From Candidatus Neoehrlichia procyonis str. RAC413 (GTDB taxonomy: Bacteria > Pseudomonadota > Alphaproteobacteria > Rickettsiales > Anaplasmataceae), in contig NZ_LANX01000001.1 in the NCBI RefSeq assembly GCF_000964795.1, positions 930,001 through 994,000 on the forward strand: a DNA stretch of 64,000 bases, in the 5' to 3' direction. Shown piece after piece: positions 47,447 to 58,350 of the stretch (position 1 is its first letter; each line of letters begins with the position of its first letter). A program made the translations under genes and the position numbers. The notes beneath the pieces were generated by a model. That model was not told the origin of the DNA. It worked only from the letters and a program-made list of their open reading frames with translations, and did not search any database.

Positions 47447-48523
47447 ATGTCTAGCGGTGTAAATGTTAATATTGATAAGCAGAAAGCTTTGGATAATGCC
47501 ATTAATCAAATAGAAAAAGCTTTCGGTCGTGGTGCAATCATGAAATTAAAACAGCACCCTACTGAAAAGATAGATAGTATTTCTACAGGATCTATAGCAT
47601 TGGATGTTGCTCTTGGTATAGGAGGTTTTCCAAAAGGTAGGATTATTGAAATTTTTGGTCCTGAAAGTTCAGGTAAAACAACACTTGCGTTACATGTTAT
47701 AGCGGAAGCCCAAAAAAATGGTGGAAATTGTGCATTTATTGATGCTGAGCATGCCTTAGATATAATGTATGCACGTAAGCTTGGTGTTAATATTGGTGAT
47801 TTAGTAGTGTCACAACCGGATACAGGAGAGCAAGCATTGCATATAGTTGAGTATTTAGTATGCTCTGGTGCAATGGATGTAATAGTTATAGATTCTGTTG
47901 CTGCTTTAACTCCTAGAGCTGAAATAGAAGGTGATATGGGTGATCAGCATATGGGGTTGCAGGCTAGGTTGCTAAGCCATGCTTTACGTAAGCTGACTTC
48001 TGTAGTATCAAAAGCCAATTGTATTCTCATTTTTATCAATCAAATTCGTATGAAAATAGGGATGGTATATGGTAATCCTGAAACCACAACTGGTGGTAAT
48101 GCATTGAAATTTTATACTTCTGTAAGGTTAGATATTCGCAAAGTTAGCTCAATAAAAGATAAAGATGCTGTGGTTGGTAGTCAAACTAAAGTGAAAGTTG
48201 TTAAGAATAAAGTTGCTCCTCCTTTTAAACAAGCTGATTTTGATATTATGTATAATGAAGGTATATCAAAGACTGGTGAAATTATTGATATGGGTGTTAA
48301 ATTTAATATCATTGAAAAATCTGGTTCTTACTACTCTTATAATTCTACTAGAATGGGTCAAGGAAGAGAAAATGCTAAGGCCTATTTAAAAGCTAATTCC
48401 GATATTGCAAATGAAATAGAGAAAAAAATAAGAGATTATTTATCAAGAAATTGCGATGAGTATGTTGTAAGTGATGTTGTAAGTGCTGATATAATGGAAC
48501 AAGTTACAGAGGAAGTTTTTTAA
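47447..48523 (+). CDS. recA: Recombinase RecA
   Basis: This 358-residue recombinase forms filaments on single-stranded DNA and drives strand exchange. The Walker A motif GPESSGKTT is at 71-79, Walker B in [20 protein letters not shown] near 145, and the DNA-binding loop 2 region around [14 protein letters not shown] near 208. Length and order are normal. The start follows a long spacer with a possible operator. It would support gene conversion within the OMP array (inference). Confidence 0.98.
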   Translation: MSSGVNVNIDKQKALDNAINQIEKAFGRGAIMKLKQHPTEKIDSISTGSIALDVALGIGGFPKGRIIEIFGPESSGKTTLALHVIAEAQKNGGNCAFIDAEHALDIMYARKLGVNIGDLVVSQPDTGEQALHIVEYLVCSGAMDVIVIDSVAALTPRAEIEGDMGDQHMGLQARLLSHALRKLTSVVSKANCILIFINQIRMKIGMVYGNPETTTGGNALKFYTSVRLDIRKVSSIKDKDAVVGSQTKVKVVKNKVAPPFKQADFDIMYNEGISKTGEIIDMGVKFNIIEKSGSYYSYNSTRMGQGRENAKAYLKANSDIANEIEKKIRDYLSRNCDEYVVSDVVSADIMEQVTEEVF

Positions 48524-48582
48524 TTAAGTTAGCTATCCTTATTATGTTGCAACAGCTTTTATAGTCTATGAGGGTATAGCGT

Positions 48583-49167
48583 GTGCTAGATGAAAGTTTG
48601 TTAAATATTTTTAGTAGTAATAATGCGATTTTGAAAGGTCACTTTGTATTATCTTCAGGGTTGCATAGTGATACATATATACAATGTGCTAAGTTGTTTG
48701 AAAATCCGGGGGTGTGTGAGGAGTTATGTGCACGTCTAATAAAAAAAGCTCAAAATAAGATTATTATGCAAAATATAAATCTTATAGTTTCTCCAGCAAT
48801 TGGGGGAATAATAGTGGGATACGAAATTGCCAAACAATTAGGGATTAGATGTGTATTTTGTGAACGGGTTAATGGTGTGTTTACATTACGTAGAGGATTT
48901 GAGATAAAATGTGATGATAAAATAATTATTGTTGAAGATGTGATTACAACAGGAAAATCTTCGATGGAAGTACTAGAATGTATAAGCATAAAGGATAATG
49001 TTGTTGGTGAGCTAAGTATTGTAAAACGTAGTAATAGTGACATAAATGTACCTTTTCCTATTGTGAGTTTACTTGAATTGGAAATACCGCATTATACGGA
49101 TAATAATCTTCCAGATAATTTAAGGCAAATACCTGCCGTAAAACCTGGTAGCAGATTGCTTGTATAA
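48583..49167 (+). CDS. pyrE: Orotate phosphoribosyltransferase
   Basis: This 194-residue enzyme of pyrimidine synthesis joins orotate to PRPP to give OMP (the nucleotide). The start FVLSSGLHSDTYIQCAKLFE and the PRPP-binding loop IIVEDVITTGKSSMEV near residue 127 are typical of this type of PyrE. The frame opens with GTG at 48583 after GAGGG-like purines; no in-frame ATG is available nearby. It lies 59 bases after recA. Confidence 0.94.
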   Translation: MLDESLLNIFSSNNAILKGHFVLSSGLHSDTYIQCAKLFENPGVCEELCARLIKKAQNKIIMQNINLIVSPAIGGIIVGYEIAKQLGIRCVFCERVNGVFTLRRGFEIKCDDKIIIVEDVITTGKSSMEVLECISIKDNVVGELSIVKRSNSDINVPFPIVSLLELEIPHYTDNNLPDNLRQIPAVKPGSRLLV

Positions 49168-49413
49168 ATAATAACATCAGATATATTGTGTTGTTACTTA
49201 GAGCTAAGTAATTCATTAAGTTGTACTGGACTTAGTGTAGTGGTTGATTATTTATATAAATGCAATAGAATTGATAATATCCAAGAATCAATAATTGCTT
49301 AAATTCATGAAGCAATAATCAGCAGTTATACTAGTGGTGATAGTAGGTATGTTTTTGTTTGTATTGTAATTTTATTAATTTAAGTTAGTAAGATTTAAAA
49401 GTATGGTGTTGAA

Positions 49414-50199
49414 TTGGAAGAAAAGCGTTATGTAAGACAAATGATTCTTCCTCAAATAGGAATAGAAGGTCAAAAGAGTCTTAAGAATAGTCGAGTATTA
49501 ATTGTTGGGTGCGGAGGGATAGGAAGCATTGTTATACCTTTGATTTCTGCAAGTGGTATTGGGAAGATAGTATTATGTGATGATGATAATATACAAATTT
49601 CTAACTTTAATAGACAAATAATTTACAAAGAGCAGGATATAGGTAATAGTAAAGTATTAAAATCTAAGGAATTTATAGAACAGTTTAATTCTAATGTAGA
49701 AATTCAAGCGTTGAATGTTTTTATAGGACCTAAAAATTTTGAAAGCATTTTTAATAGTGTTGATATTATAGTAGACTGTACTGATAGATTAGCAGTTAAA
49801 TTATTTCTTAATGATGCATGCGTATTAATGGGTAAGACGTTAATACATAGTGCAGCTATTGGATTTATAGGTCAAGTATTAACAATACCTTCTTATGGGA
49901 AACCTTGTTTGCGTTGTTTTTTTGAAAATCGGCATATGAGTATTAAGTTGAATTGTGCTAATGCAGGAATATTAAGTTCCACTGTTGGAGTAGTGGGCAG
50001 TATAGTATCTATGGAAGTGATTAAATATTTGATAAATATCTCTACAAATTTGGTAGGAAAATTGCAAAGGATAGACTTAAAAAATAATAGCTTTGTTACT
50101 TATGAATTTTCTGCAAATAAATCATGTATAGCATGCGGGGATAATGTAAAAGTTGACCCATATGATATAAGTCACTATGAGAGTAAATTATATTTTTAA
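49414..50199 (+). CDS. ThiF/MoeB/HesA-family adenylyltransferase (E1-like)
   Basis: This 261-residue E1-like enzyme adenylates the C-terminus of a ubiquitin-like sulfur carrier. It starts with the family signature RYVRQMILPQIGIEGQKSLK, has the nucleotide loop GCGGIGS near residue 32-38, and the zinc cysteines in CLRC (near 168) and CIAC (near 247). It could serve thiamine (ThiF) or molybdopterin (MoeB) synthesis; with no partner gene nearby I cannot decide. It lacks the C-terminal rhodanese domain. The start is a TTG at 49414; the ATG at 49403 is out of frame. Confidence 0.88.
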   Translation: MEEKRYVRQMILPQIGIEGQKSLKNSRVLIVGCGGIGSIVIPLISASGIGKIVLCDDDNIQISNFNRQIIYKEQDIGNSKVLKSKEFIEQFNSNVEIQALNVFIGPKNFESIFNSVDIIVDCTDRLAVKLFLNDACVLMGKTLIHSAAIGFIGQVLTIPSYGKPCLRCFFENRHMSIKLNCANAGILSSTVGVVGSIVSMEVIKYLINISTNLVGKLQRIDLKNNSFVTYEFSANKSCIACGDNVKVDPYDISHYESKLYF

Positions 50200-51689
50200 T
50201 GGTAAATATAATATCTTTAATTTTATTATAATTGTATACATAGGTTTAAAATGTTATAAACTATAACATGCCAAATAGAAATAACCTATGTTTTATCCAA
50301 TATATTACGTATTAATAATTGTCGGATACGCTACATTACTTATAACTTTTTTGTGAATTAATGTGATATTCAAGTACAAACAGTGTGAAAGAGATGTTAT
50401 ATTTTCAATATTAGTAATATTAATTTATTTATAATTCAGCTAATTTGTAACATAAGGAAGTTGATAATCAATATGAATAATAAGTGTGGTTATTTTTGTA
50501 TGAGAGATAGTGAATTTTATATTATAAGTATGCGTAAGTTTTTGATATTACAAAGTAATTTTGTTATGAAGTGTTTACAGTAAAATCCATGAGATGATAA
50601 ATATTTTTTGTATAACCTTATTTTGTGCAAGCAAAAGGTTGCTATAAATTATGTGGTTAGTAAATCTTTTATAAAATTATACTTATTGAAAAATATGATA
50701 ATTTGGTGAAGATTTTTGTATTCAAAACTAGTTGTAAGGAACTTTTGATACAAATTTACAGTATTATTTGGAAGCAATGATGTCATTTCTTCATATGTTT
50801 GTGCAGCCAGTTTTTATTATGTGTTATGATTAAAGCAGGAAATTTTTATAATATTTGCCATGATAAATGTTTTTTCTGAACCGGTAACTCCTAGCAAAGC
50901 ATGCTTTTATATTGTTCAATACTATGGGATAATTTATTGCTGCTTATGATTAAGTACTTGATATTTTAATTGGGATTAATTTTAAAAGAGAGTGTAAAAT
51001 TTCTTTGCAGCTTTTTTAAGCTCTGTTAATGTAAGTAATTACGTTTATATAGGTGGCATCATAAACCAGCTATTATGAATATGATTAAGGATTTCTAGTA
51101 AAAGAAGATTTTTTTATTATTACTTATAATAACTACTGTAAGTTGTGCTTTATTATATTGTAGTTTATATTAAGTTGGTATTTATATTTAGGGTTTTTTA
51201 GTGTAAATTTTAGTGCTAATATTTATAGGGTATGACTTTTTTGTTTGTATTTTCCTCAATGTACTGTAATATGCTCTGTTTATATGTATTGTGGGTTCTT
51301 ACTAATAAAGTAGCTTTTAAGAGTTTTAATAAAGGATTAATAGCATAATATATTTAGTAGTTTTACCTTGAAATAGAGAATAAAATGTATCATTTTTAGT
51401 GATAGCTTGTAATGGAAATAGAATTGAAGCAAGATGTAAATTAACTATTGTTGGTGCTGTAAGATATTGCTATACTTTTAATGATATTTAAATTGTATTT
51501 ATATAACTCTCTATACGTGTTTTGAATAATGAAATAACGGTTGTTGCTGTAGTCTTTTTATAAATGGTATTAGTTATTTTTGACATTATAATTTAATAAT
51601 TAGTTTTAAAGCATTATTAATAAAAAACACTATCTTCGTGGGTTATCAATAAAATATAATAAGTTGTTGTTGTTTTTTGAATTATTAGT
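50200..51689. other. Longest gene-free stretch of the window, about 1.5 kb
   Basis: This stretch lies between the E1-like gene and secD. I see no coding frame above about 40 codons with family resemblance, no tRNA, tmRNA or RNase P signature and no tandem repeat. Slightly less AT-rich patches suggest decayed coding DNA. The secD promoter should be near the right end. Confidence 0.5.
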
Positions 51690-53198
51690 ATGAGATTATC
51701 TATAAAAGCTATAGCTATATTTTTGTTATGTGTTGTGTCAGTTTATTCAATATTGCCTAATTTTATAGAAGGAAGTTTTTTGTTAGCAAAAAATAAGATA
51801 AACTTGGGATTAGACTTGCAAGGAGGAGGATATTTGTTGTTGAAGATAGATTTTCAAGAACATTTGAAAGAGAGATTATATAATTTAAGCGATGAATTAA
51901 AGGATTTTTTACAAAGAGAAAAAATATCATATACTCAGCTTTATGTTAATCAAGAAACATTGATTTTAAATTTAAACAATAAAGAAAATATTTATGAAAT
52001 AAAAAAAAAATATAAAGATATTGAGATTGTAGATAAAGTAGAATACATCACTATTGCTTTTAATAAAGCATATATTAAAAAAGTATATAGAGATATTATG
52101 TCTAGTTCTATTAATAATATACAGCGTAGATTAGATACATCTGGTACTAAAGAAATATCAATAAAAAGTCATGGGACAGATAAAATATCTTTGCAGATAC
52201 CAGGAATTTATAATATTAAAAATATTAGGTCTTTACTTGGAAAAACTGCTAGGCTAACTTTTCACCTACTAGAAGATGTGAAAAAGCTTAGTGATATTAA
52301 TTCTTTTACTACAGTTTTGCTTCATGACAGTTTGGGTAACACTTATCCTGTATTACGTAAAGTTGAAATTAGTGGAGATTCACTAATAGATGTAAGTGCA
52401 GGTGTAAATCAAGTAGGTAAAGCAGTTGTATATTTTAAATTTAATACCTTTGCCACTAAGAAGTTTGCTAAGATTACTAAAGAAAATTTTGGTAAACCTT
52501 TTGCCATAGTATTAGATAATGTTGTATTAACAGCTCCTATAATAAATGAGCCAATTATGGGAGGAAGTGGTGAAATTAGTGGAAATTTTACTTTTGATAG
52601 AGCAAAAGAATTAGCAATTCTGTTAAAATCTGGGGCATTACCTGCACCATTACATGTTGTTGAAGAAAAAACTATAGGACCAAGTTTAGGAGCTGATTCT
52701 ATTGCTCAAGGTAAAGTTGCAATGGTTACATCAATTTTACTGGTTTCAATATTCATTATACTAATTTATGGCCCTTTTGGTATTATTGCTGTAATTGGGT
52801 TAGTATTTAATATAATATTTATTCTTTTTATATTAACGTTATTACAGGCTACTTTAACATTACCTGGAATTGCGGGAATTACTTTAACTATTGGTATGTC
52901 TGTTGATGCAAATGTTCTTATTTTTGAGCGAATAAGAGAGGAGATAAAAGCTACTAATAAACTTAGATGGTCTATTGATACAGGGTTTAAAAATGCTATG
53001 TCAACGATTTTTGATTCAAATATTACAACATTAATTGTTGCAGTAATTATGTTTATGATAGGTAGTGGACCAATTAGTGGATTTGCTGTTACTTTATCCA
53101 TAGGAATTATATGTTCTATGTTATCAGCAATTACCTTAACAAGGCTTCTTATAGATTTGTGGGTAGCAGTAATGAAGTTAAAAATTGTGAAAATATAA
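51690..53198 (+). CDS. secD: Protein translocase subunit SecD
   Basis: This 502-residue inner-membrane protein pairs with SecF to use the proton gradient for late export steps. An N-terminal membrane segment (residues about 7-24) is followed by the family motif NLGLDLQGGGYLLLKID, a large periplasmic P1 domain, and about five membrane segments from roughly residue 345. The motif GMSVDANVLIFERIREE near 405 is the SecD/RND signature. No yajC gene lies next to it, and secF is not in the window. Confidence 0.97.
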   Translation: MRLSIKAIAIFLLCVVSVYSILPNFIEGSFLLAKNKINLGLDLQGGGYLLLKIDFQEHLKERLYNLSDELKDFLQREKISYTQLYVNQETLILNLNNKENIYEIKKKYKDIEIVDKVEYITIAFNKAYIKKVYRDIMSSSINNIQRRLDTSGTKEISIKSHGTDKISLQIPGIYNIKNIRSLLGKTARLTFHLLEDVKKLSDINSFTTVLLHDSLGNTYPVLRKVEISGDSLIDVSAGVNQVGKAVVYFKFNTFATKKFAKITKENFGKPFAIVLDNVVLTAPIINEPIMGGSGEISGNFTFDRAKELAILLKSGALPAPLHVVEEKTIGPSLGADSIAQGKVAMVTSILLVSIFIILIYGPFGIIAVIGLVFNIIFILFILTLLQATLTLPGIAGITLTIGMSVDANVLIFERIREEIKATNKLRWSIDTGFKNAMSTIFDSNITTLIVAVIMFMIGSGPISGFAVTLSIGIICSMLSAITLTRLLIDLWVAVMKLKIVKI

Positions 53199-53440
53199 TA
53201 TTTGTATACATACCTGCAAATTTATTCATAAAACATGTAACTAGAATAATAAAAAAGGCATGTAAGAGTATTTTATATTAACTATAGTAAATAGAAACAA
53301 CTAACTTAAATATAAAGTTATCATATGCATGTGTTATTTACGTTAGTTATACTATAGTAAATATATAGTGTAAGAGCAGTAATTATAATGATTTTTTGTG
53401 TATGCTAAATTTATAAAAACATTTTATAAGTAGGTATTTT

Positions 53441-53611
53441 ATGATTACAGAAAAGAAAGTGAAAGATTATCAACGTAAAGTGGTATGGTGTAGTGGAAAA
53501 GGTGATGATAATAATTATGTTGAGCATCCAAAAGTATATTTGACTTTTACTAATAGTGAAAAGGTAGTTTGTCCTTATTGTAGTAAGGTATTTTTTTATA
53601 CTGAGAATTAA
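53441..53611 (+). CDS. Small zinc-finger domain protein (zf-CHCC type)
   Basis: This 56-residue protein ends in KVVCPYCSKVFFYTEN, with a CxxC pair, an earlier Cys at about residue 17 and a His at about 29. This Cys/His/Cys-Cys layout matches the zf-CHCC domain, related to the zinc-binding subunit NDUFS6 of complex I and found as small stand-alone proteins in alphaproteobacteria. The role would be zinc binding, perhaps in respiratory complex assembly (inference). The gene stands alone 242 bases after secD. Confidence 0.88.
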   Translation: MITEKKVKDYQRKVVWCSGKGDDNNYVEHPKVYLTFTNSEKVVCPYCSKVFFYTEN

Positions 53612-53859
53612 ACAATGTGTAAAGTATAGCTGTTATGTCTGTAGTAACACTATTTTAGCAAAATTTGGGTTTAATAGAAACTATACATATAAATATATTT
53701 TAAAAGTAAAGTATAAAAAGATATAAGATTAAATAATATAGAATTAATTTATTAATAAAAAAATATTTTAATAAAAAAAATTAATATATAATAATTTATA
53801 AAGTTGTTTAATTATTTTAATAACTTATACCAATACACAATAGAATATGGGTTAAAATT

Positions 53860-55539
53860 ATGAAACTACGTATTAGAGATTTACATAGTGTGATATTTTA
53901 TACACAGAATTATGGTATATTTAATCGAGGACAATTTGTACGTGGTGTAGTGTCATTACAAGATAAATTGTTTGAGCTGTACGCTCAAGGAGCAATAGAC
54001 ATTAGTGAAATACTATATGATAATGAGTCTTTTACTTCAATATTAGAAGTTTATACAAAGAATCCTGAAGGAAAATTTTTGTTTGAATGTAGTGAAAAAT
54101 ATTTGGATAGAATATTTATTTGTAATGATGATAATGCTATAAAGTTAGCTTCAAATTTATTTGAAAGGTTATCATATAATGTTTCAGTTGTAGAAGCTCA
54201 TGAGAGGAAAGCTGTAAGTACATATAGGGATGTTGATATAGTATTGTTAAAAGCTGAATTATTTGAACAAATAGAATTATATCCTAATTTTATTCCTGAT
54301 ATTCAATGTAGTATTCTTAAAGATAGTAACCTAAAAACTCATATTGTAAATTATGACTATAGTTCTAAGCCAATAAGTCATAAATTATATGATGCTTGTT
54401 TTTATGCAGAAAAGTGGTCATTGCTAACTTTTTACGAAAAAGCACTGAGGATTATATTTACAGGTGTTGCTTTCTGCATTCCGCCATTATCATTAATTAT
54501 AATTGTTGCTTATCATGGGCACAAAAAGGATCTTACGAGAAGTAATTATTTTAACCTACGGCCTTGGCAATATAGGGAATATATATCAAAGGTTCCACAA
54601 TCTTCTTATGATGTGATGTTTAATTGCTGTGATGATATAAAAGATGTATTTAGGAATAAGGTTGTACGTTACAGTAAAGATGCTCATTATTTTAATGAGG
54701 AGTCTGTATGTATGGGTGCAACTATAAACGAAAATTGTACTACTCCAATAGGCAAAGCAGTAAGTGATAAGGATGTATTTTTACTTATAGCTAAAGATCA
54801 AGAATTAACTAAAGCACAACTTGCCTTAAGATATTATTTGCTTTTTGTAATTGCTATTGTAGGCTGTTCTAGGATTATGCAGTTAATATTAGGGTGTTAT
54901 TTTAACAAAGGAATAACGAGTTTATATGGATCTTTTACATCTTATGTAGTATTATTGCTAGGATTTATAAGTTTATTTTGTGTTAGAAATGTAAAAATTA
55001 GAGTAATATCAACAATATGTACGGCTATTACATCTATGATGGCTGCTGTGACATTAATTTCTATCATTAACAATACTTCCAATATGTTTCTTTTTACATA
55101 TGAGAAATGGATATCTGTAGCATTATTATCAATGGCTACTATAATGACATGTATACTTTTTGGGATAAGCAATTGTTATGCAAAGGATAGGATGGTAGCT
55201 TCAGAATTACATCTTAGCACTACTGCGTATTTAACAATAAAGAAACAATTAGATAATTTAGTAAAAGAAGGCTATGTAACTCAGTATAATAAAGCATTTG
55301 ATAAGATTCAAGAGCCATTTCTTAAAGAGGCGTGTATGGCAGGTGTTTTTGGGAGTGAGTTTATGCTACAAGAAGAAAGTGGTGTTCAAGAAGAAGGTAA
55401 TGAGGCTGTGCGAGATCAGGAGTATAACGATGAAAGTGATAATACATACTTACTATCAAATGATGATATAAGCAATGAAATGTCAAGTTGTATGTTAATG
55501 CCAAGTTGTAGTGGATTAAGGAGTAAGACTACTATGTAG
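53860..55539 (+). CDS. Hypothetical membrane protein, 559 residues
   Basis: I do not recognise a family. A soluble N-terminal domain of about 200 residues is followed by a hydrophobic hairpin near 203-230, a second soluble stretch of about 100 residues, then four membrane segments at roughly 328-348, 360-380, 386-408 and 420-442, and a long cytosolic tail. The last 70 residues are acidic and Ser/Glu/Asp-rich (QEEGNEAVRDQEYNDESDN) and end with two Met-Pro-Ser-Cys-like pieces. No signal peptide precedes the N-terminal domain. Such large lineage-specific membrane proteins are common in Ehrlichia; an effector or surface role is not shown. Confidence 0.85.
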   Translation: MKLRIRDLHSVIFYTQNYGIFNRGQFVRGVVSLQDKLFELYAQGAIDISEILYDNESFTSILEVYTKNPEGKFLFECSEKYLDRIFICNDDNAIKLASNLFERLSYNVSVVEAHERKAVSTYRDVDIVLLKAELFEQIELYPNFIPDIQCSILKDSNLKTHIVNYDYSSKPISHKLYDACFYAEKWSLLTFYEKALRIIFTGVAFCIPPLSLIIIVAYHGHKKDLTRSNYFNLRPWQYREYISKVPQSSYDVMFNCCDDIKDVFRNKVVRYSKDAHYFNEESVCMGATINENCTTPIGKAVSDKDVFLLIAKDQELTKAQLALRYYLLFVIAIVGCSRIMQLILGCYFNKGITSLYGSFTSYVVLLLGFISLFCVRNVKIRVISTICTAITSMMAAVTLISIINNTSNMFLFTYEKWISVALLSMATIMTCILFGISNCYAKDRMVASELHLSTTAYLTIKKQLDNLVKEGYVTQYNKAFDKIQEPFLKEACMAGVFGSEFMLQEESGVQEEGNEAVRDQEYNDESDNTYLLSNDDISNEMSSCMLMPSCSGLRSKTTM

Positions 55540-55709
55540 CAAATACACATAACTTATTATTAAACATTTGTGAAAGTAGGGTTGCTCATTTATTATGAAT
55601 ATAATAACAACATCTTAAATTTTTTTGATCGAAAAATAATTAATGGTAACACAAACTGTATGTGTATAAGAGAAGTTTGGCTATTTTTTATTATTAAAAT
55701 ATATATAAG

Positions 55710-56618
55710 TTAATTATGTGTACTTTTGCTAAGAATATATTGAACTTTTTTATGAAAGTTTTTATCTAATTTTTTGAAACTTTGCATTATTATACATGGA
55801 GCAGTGGAAAAATCCCCCCTATTATTTAAAGCATTTTTTAATTGGTTTAGGGATTGACTATCAAGATGTTGATCATTTGCTAAGTGTGAAAATATGGTTT
55901 CAGCATTTTTTGCAATGTTTTTGTATTTACTTAAAGAATGATCATTTGGATATTGGGCAATGTTTTTAACGATTTTTAATTCATGAGTTGTAAAATCGCG
56001 AAAAGCTAAGTTTATTAAAGTTGGAAGTACATCATCTTTATCTGATTGTTCTATAATGTTAGCTTTTAATAAAATATCTACAAAATGTTCAATGGTCTTA
56101 TATACATTCTTGAGAATTACTATGTCTATAGAACGGGTTGTATTATTAACTGTAACATCACACGTTGTGTCATCTGATTCTAGTAAATTTATTAAAGATT
56201 TATTTTCTTGTGACAGTAGATCTAGATAATTTTTTGATATTGGGTGCATTATTATAGTATTATTATATATATTAATGCTAAATTGAGGATTATTAGAATA
56301 GTTACATATAAAAAAGTTGTGTGTATCAAGATTACAGGCTTTTTTTAATGTTTCTGCAAGTAAGTCGGCATTAATACGAAAACCATGATTTAGCATATAG
56401 TTTACCATATGGTTAACTTCACTATAACTGAATTGTTGAGTAGTAGATAATGTGGCTTTATTATTATCGTAATTTATGGTAACAGCGTGCGAAAATAATG
56501 CCTTAGCAGCTTTATGTTTATCTAATACTGTAAATGTTTTTATAAAGTGTTCTATTGTATTGAGATCTGTAAATAACAAATCTATTTGTTTTTTTGTAAC
56601 TATAATAGTTTTTATCAT
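55710..56618 (-). CDS. Hypothetical protein, 302 residues
   Basis: I do not recognise a family. The protein is soluble, helical by composition and rich in Asn, Asp, Lys and His, with no signal peptide or membrane segment. Recurrent Leu/Ile-Asn-Asn spacing and segments such as HFVDILLKANIIEQSDKDDV resemble a helical repeat scaffold, but I could not define a repeat unit. It is convergent with the 559-residue membrane protein and separated from murJ by about 160 bases. A secreted effector role is possible in this group, without direct evidence. Confidence 0.78.
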   Translation of the reverse strand: MIKTIIVTKKQIDLLFTDLNTIEHFIKTFTVLDKHKAAKALFSHAVTINYDNNKATLSTTQQFSYSEVNHMVNYMLNHGFRINADLLAETLKKACNLDTHNFFICNYSNNPQFSINIYNNTIIMHPISKNYLDLLSQENKSLINLLESDDTTCDVTVNNTTRSIDIVILKNVYKTIEHFVDILLKANIIEQSDKDDVLPTLINLAFRDFTTHELKIVKNIAQYPNDHSLSKYKNIAKNAETIFSHLANDQHLDSQSLNQLKNALNNRGDFSTAPCIIMQSFKKLDKNFHKKVQYILSKSTHN

Positions 56619-56780
56619 TATCTTTACACTTTTAAATTGTATTTTACTATGTTAATAAATTTTTCTTAAAAAAAAAATAATTTCATTGTTATATATTAAT
56701 AATTTTACTATTATAAAGAAACTGTAATCTAGCAATTGCTGATAACTTTGAAATATTTTTACACTGGCTAAATAAATATA

Positions 56781-58283
56781 TTATGACAGTGTAATTTTTG
56801 TTTTAAAAACGCAACATAATGTAAAAAAATATGTTAGTGCTCCAAAAATTATTAGTATTGCCAACCCGATACACCTGAAAATTGCTCTGTAGAAAAACAG
56901 TGGTTGTAAAAAATGATATATTATTAGTATAACAACTGTCATTGCTATGGATGATATAACTATATGTATTAATGTTAATGGAAGCGAAGTACTAATTTTA
57001 TACAGGTTATGAGTCCTTAAGTAGGATATGAGTAAAATAGCATTTGTCCATGATCCAATGGATGCTGCAATAGCAATGCTCGTATGTTTATAAAATTTCA
57101 TAAGTATGATATTAAAAATAACACTTACTACTAGTGATATTAATGAAGAAAATGTTGGTATATAGATTTGTTTACGTATATAAAAAGAAACTAAAAATAT
57201 TTTACTCACTACAAAAGATGGTAAGGAGAATGCAAACGCAATTAAGACAGGTATTGTATTATAAATTGCTATATGGTTGAATTGACCATAATTTAGTAAT
57301 GTTAGCAATATTGCATCAGGTATAATGATTAATGATATTGTTGCTGGAATGATAAACATTAATCCTATTTCCAAAGCTCTGTTTTGAATATCAATAATAT
57401 TCTGAAAATTATTGTTTTGTATCTTTTTTGAAAGTGCAGGTAATAAAACAGTACCAATAGAAATACCTATTAATGCTTGAGGAAGTTGATGTACTCTTTC
57501 AGCATAATAAATGTAAGATATTGCACCTGGAATAAAACTTGCAAATATGGTATTAATCCAAACACTAATCTGAGATATACAATTATGTAACACCGATACT
57601 ATAGTGCTTTTTAAAAATGATGCAATTTCACTGTTAAATTTTGGTACACATATATGCACCCCTATTTTATTTTTATATGCTACACAAAATACTAAGGTAA
57701 GTTGTAAAATTCCTGCAATTAGCACTGATACTGAAAGATTATATATACATGTAGTGTGGAAGTGGGGTATAAATGTACTTAAAATTAAACAAGTGTTTAA
57801 AATGACGGGTAGTAAAGCAGTTACTGCAAAAAAGTTATGAGTTTGTAAAATACTATTAATCAAAGTAGCAAGAGAGATAAAGAGTAAATATGGCATCATG
57901 ATTCTTGTTAAATTAACAGCTAGCCCTAATTTATCGATATGGCTAGAAAATCCATGAATAAATACTTTAAATATTTGAGGAGAAAAAAACATTAATATTG
58001 CACAAAGGACTGCTAATGCTATTGCTAGTACTGAGAAAATATTATTTGCAAATTCTGCTGCTGAAGATTTATTTATGAGTTTTGTTGAATATTCTGGTAT
58101 GAATGCAGCACTAAGTCCTTCTGCAAAGTATATTCTGAATGAATTAGGTAAGCGAAATGCTGCAAGAAATATGTCTGATAACTCATGTGCTCCAAGATTA
58201 TATGCAATTGTCATATCTCGTAGTAATCCTAACGTTCTAGAAATTAAGGTAAAAAAACTAAAAGTGAAAATTTTTTTTAGCAT
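56781..58283 (-). CDS. murJ: Lipid II flippase MurJ
   Basis: This 500-residue MOP-superfamily flippase moves lipid II to the periplasmic face. It has about 13-14 hydrophobic segments and the N-terminal signature FTLISRTLGLLRDMTIAYNL followed by FLAAFRLPNSFRIYFAEGLS. The match to the MviN/MurJ family is clear over the whole length. With FtsW and Asd in this window it argues for a working, if reduced, peptidoglycan pathway. It starts 67 bases from the divergent lgt. Confidence 0.96.
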   Translation of the reverse strand: MLKKIFTFSFFTLISRTLGLLRDMTIAYNLGAHELSDIFLAAFRLPNSFRIYFAEGLSAAFIPEYSTKLINKSSAAEFANNIFSVLAIALAVLCAILMFFSPQIFKVFIHGFSSHIDKLGLAVNLTRIMMPYLLFISLATLINSILQTHNFFAVTALLPVILNTCLILSTFIPHFHTTCIYNLSVSVLIAGILQLTLVFCVAYKNKIGVHICVPKFNSEIASFLKSTIVSVLHNCISQISVWINTIFASFIPGAISYIYYAERVHQLPQALIGISIGTVLLPALSKKIQNNNFQNIIDIQNRALEIGLMFIIPATISLIIIPDAILLTLLNYGQFNHIAIYNTIPVLIAFAFSLPSFVVSKIFLVSFYIRKQIYIPTFSSLISLVVSVIFNIILMKFYKHTSIAIAASIGSWTNAILLISYLRTHNLYKISTSLPLTLIHIVISSIAMTVVILIIYHFLQPLFFYRAIFRCIGLAILIIFGALTYFFTLCCVFKTKITLS

Positions 58284-58350
58284 TACTTGACTTTATGCAA
58301 GAAACAATCATAGGATTTACAAGTATTCTACATTATTATAGGATAGCTAA

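Noticed and set aside
53281-53363. Direct repeat ACTATAGTAAATA, two copies 70 bases apart
   Set aside because: It is only 13 bases long and AT-rich, and has no neighbouring features of a mobile element or binding-site array.
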